A stretch of DNA of 64,000 nt, taken from positions 310,001 to 374,000 of the forward strand of contig JADNYV010000021.1 in the NCBI GenBank assembly GCA_015501055.1, given 5' to 3'. Position numbers and translations under genes: made by a program. The notes beneath the pieces were generated by a model. That model searched no databases, was not told the DNA's origin, and was given only the letters and a program-made list of their open reading frames with translations. Source of the stretch: Mucidula mucida. Its lineage: Eukaryota; Basidiomycota; Agaricomycetes; Agaricales; Physalacriaceae. Shown here in pieces: positions 43,755 through 57,488 of the stretch; position 1 is the first letter of the stretch, and the number at the start of each line of letters is the position of its first letter.

Positions 43755-46700
43755 TCATGATGTTATTATCGGCGGAGGTGTCGCCACCTTCGACGGTAGT
43801 TGTGAACGCGTGGCCCAGGTAAATATGTGGCGCATGTCCCCCGCGGGCGGCCCGTCAGCAGGCCGTTTCGGTTCAACAAGGAGACTAGGGAGAGACACGA
43901 CGAGTCAGACGGAGGACGCAAAGCTATATTAGGCTCGTGCTCACCTCCTGCGATATAGATCCTGCAAGTCTCCATGATGTTGTGAGTTTTGGAAGATATA
44001 ATTAAGATATATCTGGACTTCAGGAATAGCCTTGAGATTATAGGGAACTTGGAAACGTTGCATGTCTGATAAAACTGTTAAAACCTGGTTGGCAGAGCAT
44101 GCACAGAGCTACATACCTTGCACGATCCTCGCTAGTTTATGATACTTGTTGAAATTAACGAGTTTCTTATTCGGATTGAGAGGCGACACCCGATGTGATG
44201 GATTTCCTTCTCGACAGAAGGTAACATCGGTAAGATAGAGACCTAAATCAGACTCGTCAGACAAAGCGTACACGGCGGGTAGATAAGACATACCAAGGAA
44301 CGGGACTGCTGGGGGAGCAGTATTACGAAGTTTAGACCGATATTCGTGGTAATTTCGCCCATGGTCGGCCAGACGACGCATAGCTTCTAATTGGAGTCTA
44401 CTCTTTTGAGGCAGGCCCTGAAAATAGCCGTGAGTTGGTGGACATCAGAAAATCGTTGATGGAATGCATACCAGCCATGTCTGATGTAGTCGCGATATTG
44501 TGGACGAATCTAAAGCCGCCAGCATAGATCTGGGCGTGCTGTAATTGTGGAGGGAAGTACACCGCTGTCAAACAGATTGAATAAATTGAACTTTAGATAA
44601 GCGAGAGTGTACTCACGTCTGCCACCTTGATGAAGAACTTGATCAACCCGGCTCGCCTCTTGATGTCTGGTTCGTTAAGGATACTCTCCATGACCCAACC
44701 CGTGATGACAGTACTCAAAGAGCTAACTGCCCTGACATTTACGGGGGGTCTGGCGCCTTCCTGTCCACTCTCTAAAATCTCCTCGGGCTGGATAGCACAG
44801 TAGAGGTTGCACTCCATGATAGTCAGCTGTCGGCCAAGTTCTAGGGGATCGAAGTCGGTTATAGCAATCGAGAGAAGTTTTTGCCTCTCAGCGCGGCCAG
44901 TAAAGTTTTCGTCATCGTAGGCCGAGGAATTTCTGACGCCACAATTGTTGGAGGATTGATCGACATGCCTGGATCACGAGACCTGTCGCCTCTCGGACTA
45001 ATCGTATAGTCCTTCGACTCCGATCGTATCTTGAACAACTCAGTGATCCTCTGAGCCGGTGCCGAAAAGACAGCGCGGAGATCCTGCTCAACAAAGTCTT
45101 TGAGCCTGTCGGCAGCGGGGTCGTCGACCTCTGAACGCCAATACATCTCAACCCAGGTCTTGACGAAATTGGAGACACGAAGACGTATAGGGAAAGCCTT
45201 CCTCTGATGCCACATCGGGAGCTCCTCGTCAGACAAATCCTCCGGCGCCACAAGATTCCACCGCTTAATGAGAGCTTCAGTGAGATCGAGAGGTGTACAG
45301 AAAAGTCTGAAAGTGAGGAAGAAGACCGCCGAGAAAGCCGGGTCAACGATGCTGTCGTGGGGAGTCAACTTTTCTACCAGCACATCAATAGTAGCGCCGA
45401 CGAGATGGCCGTCGCTGTTGTAGGCGACATCATCCAACGCATAATCATGAGCAAGCAGCCAGCCCAGGGGATTGGAAAGGGCCTCCGGTATGGGATCGAG
45501 AGGTTCACGAGGCAGACCAGGTAACTCCTTGTCAAGAGACTTCCGCTGCCCAGGATGCAAACTCCCTTCCCAAGTCGTTCCGTCGTCGTCCCCACGTCCA
45601 AAGGAAGACGCCGACGGCGAGGGCAGATCAGCATCCACAACAGTTTGGCCAATCATCAAGGGGGACAGGCTCTTCGGTTCATCGGGCGATGTAAGGCCAG
45701 TGCCTCTCGAGCCCACCGAAGATGACTTTGAGATGGCACTACAGCTCTCTGAACCAGAAGACTCGTCAACCCGAATGACGTGCTCATTAGGCTGAAGCGT
45801 AAGATTCTCCTCGGACCTGCGGTGAAGCGCATCAGAGCTAACGGATCGCGTCAGCTTATGACCGCTCGTTGCTGCCTGCTGCCCAAACACCGGCGTCCCA
45901 ATGTTGGAAACTTGGAGAATGAACGGTCGCTCTCCTAGTGATCGACTGAGACATATCTTGACCGCACCAACGCAGTCCGATCCAGCTTTCAACGCCCCCG
46001 TCGCAGACCTCAACAAGCCCTGCTTTTCCTCTTCCTCAGAGACTGAGTAAGGCAAAGGCACTGTCAATAATCGAACCGACTCTGCCAGGGTGCTCGTAAC
46101 CTGGTAGAGGCCCTCCTTGGCATTCTTCAGGTTCGCGATCCTAGTATTCGGGACATCCGGGTGCGTCAAGACCGCTTCCACAATCGTCAGCAGCTTGCAG
46201 ACCATCTCGACAATCTCCCGAACAAGATCATACATATGGCCCGTACTTGAGGCGTGAGACGCCCGAGAATACGAGTGAGCATGGCCGATGAATGCCGCAA
46301 TTGTCGACAGGTAGTGGTCGTGTGTCGACCGAAGTGCCTCCGTTACTTGCATAGTAGAACATGGTCCAGAAGGAAACGGCGGTCGAGGAACGGCAGAAGA
46401 TTCCAAGGACGAGAACGAGGATGAAGAGGTGGTACTGCTCACAGAAGGCATAGGTCGATGGCGGCGGAGTGTGCGCTCAGGAACAGCAGGAACAACAGGA
46501 ATATTCTCTTCACGTCCGGTGGCGCCTAAAGACCGTGTTGGCATCATGGACACTGGACAATCTGAGGGATTGAATCGTGACCGACTTCGGAGATCACCCA
46601 TGCTTTTGGCGCGAAGCGAGTGCGTTGGCGACACTGGTACTTCTCGTCTGTTGGACTGGCGGGATTCTACGCGTCTGGGATCAGGATCATACAGGTCCGC

Positions 46701-47814
46701 TCCAGCCGCCCACGCAGGGTCCTCTATGTCCGCCGATCCGGACAAAGAACCTGAAGACTGCCTTCGCTCGGGAAGCTCTACGCCGCATTGAACGGCGACG
46801 GCAAGAAAGCGCCGCATGTGCGAAAAGACCTGGCCACCCAATCGCAACATCGCATCGACCTCTAGCTCATGGCTTTCATCATCCTCCACGTAACCCTCTG
46901 ATGCCCTCTTGGCTTGCGCTACAAGATTGGCAAGAACTGCGAGGATACCTCGGCGCTCGTGTGCCAAGGGCGGAAACTGCTGTAATATCGGGGCGTCCCG
47001 AAGGAGTGTGTCTGTAGCACTGAGAATAGAACGGACGCAAGAGATTATACACGCGGTAGAAGGTTGAAAGTGGTGGACGCGATTAGTTCGCACCGCATTC
47101 TGGAGGAGTGATAAACCGTGAAGCAGCGGTACCATTATAGGAGGACAGTAAGAGTCGGTGTCCGCTTCTGGCATAGACGGCCGCCGTGTCGCTGAGGCGT
47201 TGAGGAGGTGCTTGACCATGACTTGTTTGATGAAACGGACTTTGAGTGTACGTGTGCTTTCGATCGCTGAACACAAGATGAGTCGCGGAAGGAAGCAAGA
47301 AAAAAATGCACATCCGACATACCACAGGGATTTGGGTCACGTCTTCCTCCTCTTCCGGATGAATATTGACATAATTGCTTGGAAACCAGCCGCGTCTGCC
47401 TTCCAGCTCGCCGTCCCACCAACCACTGTTGTCTCTGTTCAGCACGTGGATAACTTGTCCTGCACGAAAGGAGAGACAAGTCGCGTTCTGTTGGGTAGGG
47501 GTGTAATCGTGCATAGCAAGGACATAATCGGACATAGGCCCCAACGTCTCATCGAGATCGAGGCTAGTTTTGGGACTTGGCGAAGTACGTACAGGAGACT
47601 CGCGTGTATAGACACCGCCGGCGACGGAAAGGGAGGAGGATGAGGCGCTGGAGGGCATGGGAGAGACAATGGACATGGTCGATGCATTGGATGTGCTACG
47701 AAGCCGGCCGTGGGCCTGGAAGCTGGTGGGCGAGAGGGTCTGCTGCAGTCGAGATGCGGACGACGGGCCTGCAATTGGCGCGCCAGATGTATCGATGTGC
47801 AGGTGAGAGGGCAT
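43755..47814 (-). CDS. Cdc25-type Ras guanine nucleotide exchange factor with SH3 domain
   Basis: Activates Ras by GDP/GTP exchange. The start MPSHLHIDTSGAPIAGPSS leads to an SH3 domain (LAMHDYTPTQQNATCLSF, GQVIHVLNRDNSGWWDGELE, GWFPSNYV). A large exon holds conserved helical sequence (PPIMVPLLHGLSLLQNAV), Ser-rich linkers and the REM/RasGEF-N module (DVLVEKLTPHDSIVDPAF). The catalytic domain follows: ITDFDPLELGRQLTIMECNL, RAVSSLSTVITGWV, KFFIKVAD, FLGMSYLPAVYALSDESD, NFNKYHKLARIVQ, and FQVPYNLKAIPEVQIYLNY. TGA at 43755-43757. The first intron most simply ends before HLLNASATRR, but its acceptor is uncertain. One base is missing near 44885 (GKNFS to IAITDFDP). Confidence 0.9.
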
Positions 47815-48951
47815 AATGTGCAGCTATAGAGCCGGTATTGAGTTGGGCAAGCGAACAGAGCACGCGACGTACCGTGATGGCGCGGGGTGCAGTCGACGCG
47901 GTATAGGGAATAGACAATGTCGGCGCTGGCTTGCCTGGGCGAGATAAAGGCGGGGCACAAGCGGAGGATCGGATGATAGTACAGACTCCGGGCGATACTT
48001 TGAGTCGGTGAAATGGAGCAGGCTAGGAATACAAATTGCGTCCAGAGAATCCCAAAAAATGACAGAGAGAAAGCAAGAAAGAGAATGAGAAATGAGCGGG
48101 GCGGGCGAGCGCAGGCGGTCGTGGGGGGGAGAGAGAAGGCAAGAACGGGCCCGTGCGAGGAGAAGGTTTGGTCGCAGGAAATGAACCAGCACAATCCACC
48201 AGAAATTCAACATTTCCAAATCCGGCCCGAAAAAAAAATTATTTATTTCACTGATGGGCAAACTTAAATTTGCATAAGGTCTTCTTTCTCCCCGCATTTC
48301 TTCCTGGTAGAATAATCCGGCAATGCTAGCCCATATCGAGACACACCCTCTTTCCAAAGCGGCTCGAAAACCCGCTCTCTCCTTCCACTAGGAACAAGAT
48401 TGCTTCTGCTGGCGACCAATGATCTCATTCTCATCATCAGCGCGTTAGCAAAAACCTACGGACATCTCTGGTAGGGTAGCTATAGAGACCATCCTCTCCA
48501 ACACTCTGGTTTCCGACTCGCATCCACACCTTACCAAAGTTCATTGCCATCACTGATCGCAGGTCAGCTTATCGTGGCACCGCGCTTCCGCAGGGTCCTT
48601 CACGTCTACAACTCCTACCAATAAAACGCCACGCTAATTCCGTCATGCGCGAAGTGACGTTCATATATTAATCAAGACAATCCCTTGTCATTACCTCGAG
48701 ACATAAGTCATGGTCAATTCGAGGGTCCTTACCGGACATTCACGCTGTTCTGACGAACCTGTCAAACGCCGTCCAATAACTTCCGATGTGTGCACAATGT
48801 CATTCCTCCAATACCACTTGAGGAAGGTTCAAAGCACACCGAACGGTGCCTCGGCTTCGACGCTTGGGAACACACATTGTGATTTCTACTCAAATCCTCT
48901 TTTAGTAGTACTGCTCACGCCCAAAAGTGAATCAGACCAAAAGGCAGGCAA
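47815..48951. other. RasGEF promoter and adjoining intergenic region
   Basis: Upstream of the RasGEF the minus strand is pyrimidine-rich (47820-48200), typical of a long fungal 5' leader. No separate gene is supported before 48952. Confidence 0.4.
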
Positions 48952-49332
48952 ATGACAAACGAAAATTATCAACTGAGCTGTCCGCCGCTTGTCTTGCTGT
49001 TGAACGATTTATACGCGACACCATGTCACGAGCGGCTTCGGTACCCCGCCACCTCCGATGACAGGCAGGACAGGCTTGACTCCCCTCTTTGCATTGTCGA
49101 CTTCGACGGACTCAAACCTCTTACAAGCGAGCCAAGAACGTCTCGCCCGAGGTATTTCCTGACTGACGTCCTCAACGCTGGCCAGCCCTCTGATATCATA
49201 GCACGCGGATTTCCTACTACCAGAATTCCAGAGCTGGTTCCGCGACCGCAAGAAGACTTGTCTTGGGACACTCCTTTAAGTCTCCGGTACATTGATATCA
49301 GCTTTGAGAGGCAATCATCGCGCGCGATTTAG
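48952..49332 (+). CDS. Hypothetical ORF of 126 codons
   Basis: The ATG at 48952 opens a frame with PPLVLLLNDLYATPCHERLR, CIVDFDGLKPLTSEPRTSRP and YFLTDVLNAGQPSDIIARGF, ending at 49332. There is no clear domain. The DFDGL segment recalls a kinase DFG context, but without other kinase motifs I do not claim it. It could be a chance frame or an exon of an unrecognised gene. Confidence 0.25.
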   Translation: MTNENYQLSCPPLVLLLNDLYATPCHERLRYPATSDDRQDRLDSPLCIVDFDGLKPLTSEPRTSRPRYFLTDVLNAGQPSDIIARGFPTTRIPELVPRPQEDLSWDTPLSLRYIDISFERQSSRAI

Positions 49333-49339
49333 ACGAGAT

Positions 49340-50408
49340 AAATAGACAATGATTCCGTCACGGTTCAGTCCCGGCTCTGCTGAGAGCCTTTACTTGAGTT
49401 ACTGCAGATCAAACCTACACCAACCTTACCATCGTATCGTCGTTCTTGGGCGGCGTCCTACAAAGGGGATATGCGTCAATGGTATCAAACGCGGGAGAAC
49501 ATACTCGATACAAACTGGGCTAGAGAGTTGCGTTCCCAAATAAACTACGTAGACTTCAAGTAAACAAACATGCTGATAACGTGAAAAAACAAAGTTTCCA
49601 ATCGCCAACGACGATTTCAACTTAGTAAAGACTGGAGTAGCATAAAGTCCGTCAAAACCGTGGTGTGCAAAAGACGTTGCACGTAAGGATGATGGTGGTG
49701 CTAAAAAGGAGACTGCGAGAAGAGCAAGACGTCTGCCCTAGCATAGCGACGATGGAACTTGGGAAGTGGAAGTTGAGAACAAGTTCACGCTGAGAGACCG
49801 TGATCCGAAGGCTACTGGCAACGAAGAAGATTGAAGCACCAAGGTATTCAGGAGTTTGAGTCGGCAAATGTAATCCGATTTTCTTATGGTTGTTGGTGAC
49901 AAGGACTGACCGGAAAGACAACGTTGGTCCGAAGCATCACTGGCTAATTGCGGCCCAAACTTTAGAAAGACATCCGTCCGAAATGTGGCTTAGAGGTGTG
50001 AAGTTTTTCGTGGTATGACGCAGGAAGAAGTGCAAACATACGGAAAAGTCCGACTTCTCTGTGAGAAAGTTTTTGGAAGGCAATATTGCAGCCGTACGAG
50101 AGCGTCTTGGAAGCGAAATGGCAGTATCTTAACCCTATATCTCCGAACAGACGTATAACAGCATTTCCATTCGCGGACTCGAGAGAGTCGAATACGCAAA
50201 AGTGGCGTAGCAAGAAATGAGTGATATTCTGCAGGTGTCCTGCACTTCGCCTCTAATAACGTTCAGTAAAGCGCGCCTAGATATCGCAAATCGGACAAGG
50301 AAATCATCCGATGTCATGTACGCTAGATGAATTGAGAAAACCCCGTGACGGGCCCCACGGTGTTCTCAAACGAACATCAACGCTCAACATATGAGGAAAA
50401 TGTCATCT
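49340..50408. other. Long intergenic region
   Basis: About 1.1 kb, short frames only; nothing recognised on either strand. Confidence 0.4.
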
Positions 50409-51654
50409 TCACAGCTTGACAAACTTTCCCTGGATCCAAACTCGGTACATTTTGATTTGCCGCTTTCGATTGACGATTAGACGTCGATCGACTCCGAGCT
50501 GGTCGGTCGAGAAGAGTGGATGGGGCGGATCGTTGGATAACGGAAGACTGGGGTGAATCGGTCCAGAGGAGCTTGACGTTATTTCTTCTGTCACGGGTTC
50601 AAGAGCCTCGGGGGTTGTATTTTCCAGGACATTATCCATTGAATTTTGGTCTCCAGCTGTACCATTCGGTTGGGTATCGTCTTCGACGAGGGTACTAGTT
50701 GTAAGGCGATGGGCACCATCGGGTACCGCAGAGCCGGTAAACAAAAGGGAGAGTTCGTCTACACATGACTGTCATCAGAACAATGTTATTCGCAAGGATG
50801 GAGGTAATGATACCTAATTCGAAAAAGTAGACTCGCGTCTTGTCCCCTCGAATGTAAAAGTTGTCGTCTAGTAAACGTCCACCTTTGAATCTCAGTTGCG
50901 TGAGATCGTATCGCCCGTAATCGCGGAACATCACGCGCCCTCCAGGCTTTAGCATGGTATGTATGTTGAGAATGGCTTGATGCCATTCTTGTGGATGGAG
51001 CGCGCTAAAGACGAAGACCATGACTACGATGTCGACCGTGCCGGGCTCTACACCTGGAGGGAGATTTTCAGAGGACAAGTCCCAAGGCTCTGCATGAATT
51101 TTGCCGATGGGGGGCGCCACATAGAGAGGGTTATTTTGAACGAGCTTGACGGCATGGTGAGCATAGTCGTATGCAAGCAGAGACAGATGAGGATTCTGAT
51201 TGGACGAGAGGAGAGGAAAGACAGAGTTGCCTGCGCCACAGCCAATCTCTGTGATGGTGACAGAACCGGCATCAGCGCGCGTCGCAGCCACCAATTCAGG
51301 AAACTCGTTGTGTAACCTTGAAGAGATGAGCTTATCTATTATGACGCGTAGGTAGTCATACCATTTTCTATCCCGAAAGAAGTTGCTAGCATTGTTCTTG
51401 TAGAAATTGTCCCAGTGTTTGGCTGGCTTCTGGTTGTACTTGAGCTTGTCGTCTTCGGGTACGGGAGCTGCACGTTGTTTGGTCAACGATGCGGCAATGA
51501 TCTCATCCTGGTCGTCCGGGGGCGGTACATGGTCCCAAGCGTTTTGGGTCCATACTTGGGATTCATCTATCAAGAATCTTCCCAATATCAGAGATGAAAG
51601 AAACAAGCATTGATTGAGCGCTTACCGAGAGCCAAAGGCGGGCTTGTCAGCCAT
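50409..51654 (-). CDS. TRM140: tRNA N3-methylcytidine methyltransferase (TRM140/METTL2-like)
   Basis: SAM-dependent enzyme expected to methylate C32 of tRNAs. A short first exon MADKPAFGSR (51654 down to 51626) joins, across the intron 51578-51625, to FLIDESQVWTQNAWDHV, then HWDNFYKNNASNFFRDRKW (family hallmark), motif I TEIGCGAGNSVFPLL, AYDYAHHAVKLV, DIVVMVFVFSALHP, MLKPGGRVMFRDYGRYDLTQ and DNFYIRGDKTRVYFF. After an intron near 50764-50815 follow DELSLLF and an acidic insert, ending with KRQIKMYRVWIQGKF. All exons are in frame; stop at 50409-50411. Divergent from the RhoGEF gene, 207 bases between starts. Confidence 0.93.
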
Positions 51655-51861
51655 GATATCGTGCACTGACGAAGTACTCTTTAGATCGTTAGTAGCTACC
51701 ATTTTTTCTATGTTGGAGGGACTGTCATGGTTCAAGCTTCAAGGATTGCCGCAGGATTACCGTTTCGGTGCCTGTTTCCGACCGCGACGGTGGTCTGCAC
51801 TGGACACTCGGACAAGGCCGCAGCACTCGCTTGGCCGTGCTCAATTTTAGCTGGTACCACC

Positions 51862-54800
51862 ATGAGCGACATCGCGCCCAGCCAGGACGAGCTGAATGAC
51901 CTGTTCGACAAGGTCTGGACGGGCTATGCGCAGGAGACGATGGGTCCAGGAACTGTACAATCATCAGATGCACACCAATGGTCGCCTCCCGTATTTAACA
52001 CGACCAACCTGTGTACGTCGCCGGTCCTTGCTTGATTTTGCACCGTCTCCTCATGGGTTTTGAAGATGAACGCGCAGACTCGCCCAAACCGCCCACTGCT
52101 AAACCAGCGCGCCGACCATTGCCTCCGACGCCAGGCTCGCCTTCGGCATCCCCCCAGCCCCCAGCCTTCTCGCCCAGTCCACGCGCCAGTCCCAGGACAT
52201 TCAGCGCCGATTCATACACGCCCGATTCACCCTCGTCTGCTGGTCGCCATCTCCCCGCGACCCCCGGATCCTCCAATGGTCATGCCATCTACTCGCCTGA
52301 TTCTAACTTCAATCTGGACAGATCGTCATCGTTCGCGACCAGCGTCAATTCGATGAGCCGCTCATCCTCGCTCAGACCGCCAGGCGCCGGCGCGCCTATC
52401 GTCCCTGGCGAGTCAAGGTATGCGTCTTCCGAGGAATCGCTTGGTGCCAGAGACCGCAAAATACTCGACGACACGCCCGAGTATACACCGCCCTCCTCCA
52501 CTTTTGTGCAGCACAACTCCAATCCCCGATATTCATCCTCATCGCGCCCAATTTCTGCTTGTAGGCTCTGTTAGATTTCATTTTGTCACCCTATTTGATT
52601 GATTTATTAGATGCAAGTCTCCCTAACGAAAACGCTGCTGCATCAAGTTCTTCTCACGCGCCTTACGACTATTCTGCTCTGGGTCGTGTCAATTCTTCAA
52701 GCTCCTACGTCTCCCACCAAAACTCTGATGACTACTACGCGTACTCGCCCAACACCGCTGGCCCCAGTAATCCTACTCGCCGTAACACAGACATACTGTT
52801 ACAACTTGGATCAGGACTTGATGAGCGCGCGCCGCTTGGACTGCATTCGGAGATCGAGGAGGAGGAAATCTTCTGGGACGAAGAAGAAGAGGATGACGAA
52901 AGTCGATTCATCAACTTCTCTCTATTATCACATATAGGCGTCCAGCTACGCGACAAGGTGCCTAGAGGGACGCACGTCAAGGGTAGTATTCCATACCCTC
53001 GAGCATTCACAGGAAAAGACATCGTGGTATGTTTCGCTACGCGCTCTCCTCCCCATTCTGCTAATATATCATTCTTCTAGTCAACTATCCAATCTCAAAT
53101 ACAACGTGAACTAGCAATAAATCATGGGGTGTCGACAAGCGACCGACGAGCAGCTCTACAGGTTGCACGAAGTTTGCAGAGTCAGCTTTTTTTCTACGAG
53201 GTGGAGTGGGGCGGTCAGGTGCTGCAGGATGGCGTGGAGGACGTGTACATGTTTTTAGATGATCTGCCGGGCGCTTCGGATGGACCTCCTGAGAGGGCGG
53301 AACTTCCTACTGGTGTTGTCACCGTTTTGACGAAATGCTATTCTCCAGGATGTGACGAAGGTGTACCATGTTATGCGCCTAGATGTCCTCGGAAGGTATG
53401 GGTCGACTTTCCATGTTCTACCTGGACTCAATGTCCCCAGGGTGAAGTTATCGCTGGTTCCGGTAGTGGTCCGGACGAAACTGCACTTGGCTTGCGTACA
53501 GAATGGATCAACGCAGTGCCTCAGGAAGTGTTACACTCGCTACCCTCTAGCGAAGTCAACAGGCAAACGTTCGTACTCAGTCTTACCCGCCTTTCCGAGT
53601 TTCGTTAACATTGTGGCAGCATCATTCACAAACTCATTGATAAAGAGGAGCAGTACATTCAGGATCTCGATACCGTTGAAAACGTCTTCATAAGACCTCT
53701 ACGCACAGCCAATCCTCCCATCATCGCCACGGACGTTCACGACTTCATTGACGAGGTCTTTGGGAATATCATGGATTTGAGGGAGTGCAACCGTCGGTTG
53801 TTGGAGGTGCTGTACGTACGACAACGAGAGCAAGCTCCTGTCATACAGCGGATAGGCGATGTCTTTCTGGATGCGGCGACAGAGTTCAGATACGCGTATC
53901 CTAGATACATAGGACACCACCCATTAGCGGAGAAGAGGCTCAAAGATGAAATGGAGACCAATCATGATTTCCGATTGTTCATTGAGGTAAGACCCGATTC
54001 AAGTGATAACCCTATCCTTACTTCCTTTTCGTAGCAATGTTCTCGCGACACGGCCCGTCCAGGCGAGTCGATGCGGCTTGAGTTGAAGCACTTCCTCGAG
54101 CGACCGTCGGAGCATCTGCAGAAGTATCCGGTCCTTCTTCATGCGATATGTCACGAAACGGCAGAGGGAAATCCGGATGTAGATTTTCTGATGGAGGCTA
54201 TTGAGGCGATCAAGAACCTGCAGACTGTGGCTCAGCTACGGACGTTCCAGTCTGCTATGGGTCGGGGTGCACCCGGGAAATGGGAGTGGCACGATCTCGT
54301 TTCGCAGGAGATGAGGCAGGGTATGACCAAAGAGGAAGCTAAGCGGCAGTCGTAAGTCAGGTTTCATGGGATACGATCACTGGGCGCCTACTTACTCTTC
54401 TTCAATCAGCATCATCTTCGAATTAATCAAAGGTGAAATGGGCTATGTGAAGGATTTGGAGAACATTGATGTTGTATGTAAGATTTTGCGATGCCCTACA
54501 GCAACACTGAAGAGAGCTTTTCAGATATATATCCGCCCACTTCGTGCTGCCATGCCTCCCATTATATCCCCCGACCGTCTCGAACCATTCATCGAGGATG
54601 TCTTTCACAACTTTGCAGAATTGCATATGTACCATCGCAAGCTGGTCGACAAGCTGCACGAAATCCAACGTGAGGAACATCCCAAAGTTAGGTCTGTAAC
54701 AGCCGCCATCATGGATGCGGCGCTCAATTTCCGCGAGTCGTATATGGACTACATTCCGAATTATCCCATCGCATCGTACCGGATCGACGACGAGCTAGCG

Positions 54801-57381
54801 AACAATCCCGAGTTTAAGATTTTTGTGGAGGTATGTTGGATAACCTATTGGCAGACGTCATCTTATGATTGAGTAGAGCTGCACCAGACATCCAGATGCT
54901 CATCGATTGGACATGAAGAATTTCATTAATCGGCCAATTCCTCGACTGTTACGTTACGAGCTGCTTTTGAAGGGCATCATGGATGAATCTCCTCCGGGGC
55001 ATGAGGACAAGTATGAGATTCCGCAGGTGCTGGAGGTCATCAAGGCGCTGGGTAAGGATACGGAGCCTGGCGTCGTTTCAGCCAAGCAAAAGGTGGAATT
55101 GTGGCGATACAATTCAAACATTGTTTTCAAGACGGGAGAAACGATTGTATGTAATCGGTTCTACGCCTTGATTGTTTCGTTGACGGTGGCGTGTGTGTAG
55201 GACATGGACCTGTTGGACGCCAATCGCTCCTTGATACATACCGGGAAACTATTACGGCAACCTGACGGTGGCTTGGAATGGAATGGATGGTCAGAGCTTT
55301 ATGTGCTGCTCTTTGACAATTATTGTGGGTTGATCATTCCGTGACACGTATTGTTCTTCATATCTCTGTAGTGGTTATGACGAAACCGAGAGAGCGCGAT
55401 GGTGTCACCAAGTACCATGTCAATCGTCGGGTATGTCTGTTTGTCAGGTTTCCCCACGTTTTCACTAACGGGCTTTACTTTACATAGCCTATTCCCTTGG
55501 ATCTACTTACTCTCGTCAATTTCACTGACCCGCCCGCTCAACGGGGGACAGGACTTCTTCGTAACTTGAGAGGAGGTGAACGGCATAACACAACCGATTC
55601 CACGCCGTCGGCGGTGCGCTCTCCGGACGGCGCTCAGGACTCGAGGGCTGTTTATCCGTGTACCATCCACTGCAACGGCCGTCTGGGCGGCAACTTCATC
55701 TTGTACGCGGATTCGGCACAGGTGCGCAATGAGTGGAAGCAGAAGCTCGAAGAGGCTGTGGGTCTACGCAAGGTTGTTCAAGAGTCGAACAAGGTCTTTG
55801 AGATTGAGACGCTCAGTGCGGAAACGTTCTTGGTGCCTTCTATGTTGGCGGGGACGTCTCCGTCGTACAACTTGGAGAACTCCTTTACTGGCAGGGTTAC
55901 ATGTTCGGTTCCCTTCAGTGAGCATCTGCATTGTCTGTTGGACATAGTGCTGAGCTGTTTATTTGCAGACACCAGCGATGGAAGGGCACTCGTGGCCATC
56001 GGATGCGCCGAGGGCGTGTGGATTGGTTTCCGGCATGATTCGCGGTGTAAGTAACGTGCGCTGTTGGTATCTTGTATTCGCTCTGATGCATGATTTTTTA
56101 GCGATGCGCCGAGTCCTCCATCTTAAGCAGGTGACGCAATGCACGATGCTGGAGGACTTTGGGATATTCCTCGTGTTGGCCGATAAATCGCTGTTTGCGT
56201 ATCACATCGAGGCTCTTGTGCCCTCGTCGCCGCAGAGCACGCAGAGCTCCCAGACGCCGCAAAAGCTGAATGGGAACAAGGACGTGCAGTTTTTTTCGGT
56301 CGGCTCGTTGCACGGGCGGACACTCCTGATCTGGATGAGGAAGAAGGGAGTAAGTGTGTTTCTCAAAACTTGTTCTCGGTGGATGATCTAACGTGCGTCT
56401 AGTTGGAAAGCACGTTTTACGTTCTTGAGCCTGTCGTTGAGAAGATTCACGAAAAGGCGAAAGCTGCACCGGCCATTTCTCGATTCGGGTTCCGGTCCAA
56501 CAAGTCTGATTGGTTCCGAGAGTATAGGGAGTTTTTCATCCCGTCTGAGGCGCACGATTTGGTGTTCCTTCGCACGAAGCTTGCTGTGCTGCATACAAAA
56601 GGCTTTGAGATTATGGATCTCATGGAGTATGTTTTCTGCAAATTTCCGCATGATGGTGGTGCTTATTCTGTGTAGTTTCAAGAGCCGAACGATCCCGAAT
56701 CGTGGAAGTCGCGAAGATGCTATGCATGTGCAGCTAACGAAACGCTGCGATGCGTGTAAGCCTATCGGCATGTTCCGCACCTCCAACATCGAGTTCCTTC
56801 TTGTCTACGACGGTAAGCCTCAAAGAATTATGTCTAGCGATTCCTTTTCAACTCGTCGTCTAGAGTTCGGCGTCTACGTTGACAAGAAAGGCGAGCCGTG
56901 CCGAGGAACAGGACCCATCGAATGGGAAGGCACGGCGGAGCGCGTTGCCCTGCACCATCCTTATATTCTTCTCTTTGACACGCGCTTCATCGAGATTCGA
57001 CATCTCCAAACCGGGCGGCTCGCTCAGATCATCCCGGGCAACAACATCCACTGTATCTGGGACGGACGCGGGCGCCCGCAGCTTCCCGAATCAGACGACA
57101 CGGGCGAAAGCAGCGACGAGCGCATCAACCAAGAAGCGCGCATACACGTTGTCTCTTCGTCCAACGACAGCATGATGACCGGCCGACATCCTCGCGCCAT
57201 TGCGCAACACGTCTTTGAACTCATTCCTACTATACCGCTATACCTTCCTGGCTCCCTTTCATCTCCGTCACACGCTACATACTTTCCCGCCACGTACTCT
57301 CCGCCGCATTCACCTGTATACCGCCCTACTATCCTACACCAAGACTCGTACAACGCCTACTCTGAATACTCCCTCGCATAG
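51862..57381 (+). CDS. Rho1-type guanine nucleotide exchange factor with two DH domains (DEP-DH-DH-PH-CNH)
   Basis: Activator of Rho-family GTPases in cell-wall and polarity signalling, related to Rom2. The start MSDIAPSQDELNDLFDK (CCACCATG) is followed by Ser/Pro-rich linkers, a DEP domain (KVPRGTHVKGSIPYPRAFTG, DRRAALQVARSLQ), then two DH modules. DH1: IIHKLIDKEEQYIQDLDTVE, VFIRPLRTANPP, HFLERPSEHLQKYPVLL. DH2: IIFELIKGEMGYVKDLENID, YIRPLRAAMPPII, NFINRPIPRLLRYELLLKG. A PH domain (HTGKLLRQPDGGLEWNGW, ELYVLLFDNYLVMTK) and a C-terminal CNH domain (DGRALVAIGCAEGVWIG, HGRTLLIWMRKKG, FGVYVDKKGEPCRG, RFIEIRHLQTG) complete it. About 15 exons join in frame, with introns near 52013-52065, 53393-53440 and 53570-53620 among others. 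TAG at 57379-57381. Confidence 0.92.
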
Positions 57382-57488
57382 CATTTCATATATATATCAG
57401 CATCTTTTACTCAACGGATATACCACAAAAATCAATGACTTTTTTCTGTATACTACACAAATAATAAAGGATAGAATACCCACGATAT

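Noticed and set aside
47439..48194. 251-codon minus-strand frame upstream of and overlapping the RasGEF start
   Set aside because: Shadow frame: its second half overlaps the real first RasGEF exon in another frame, and its first half is pyrimidine-rich leader giving Ser/Leu/Pro-rich noise.
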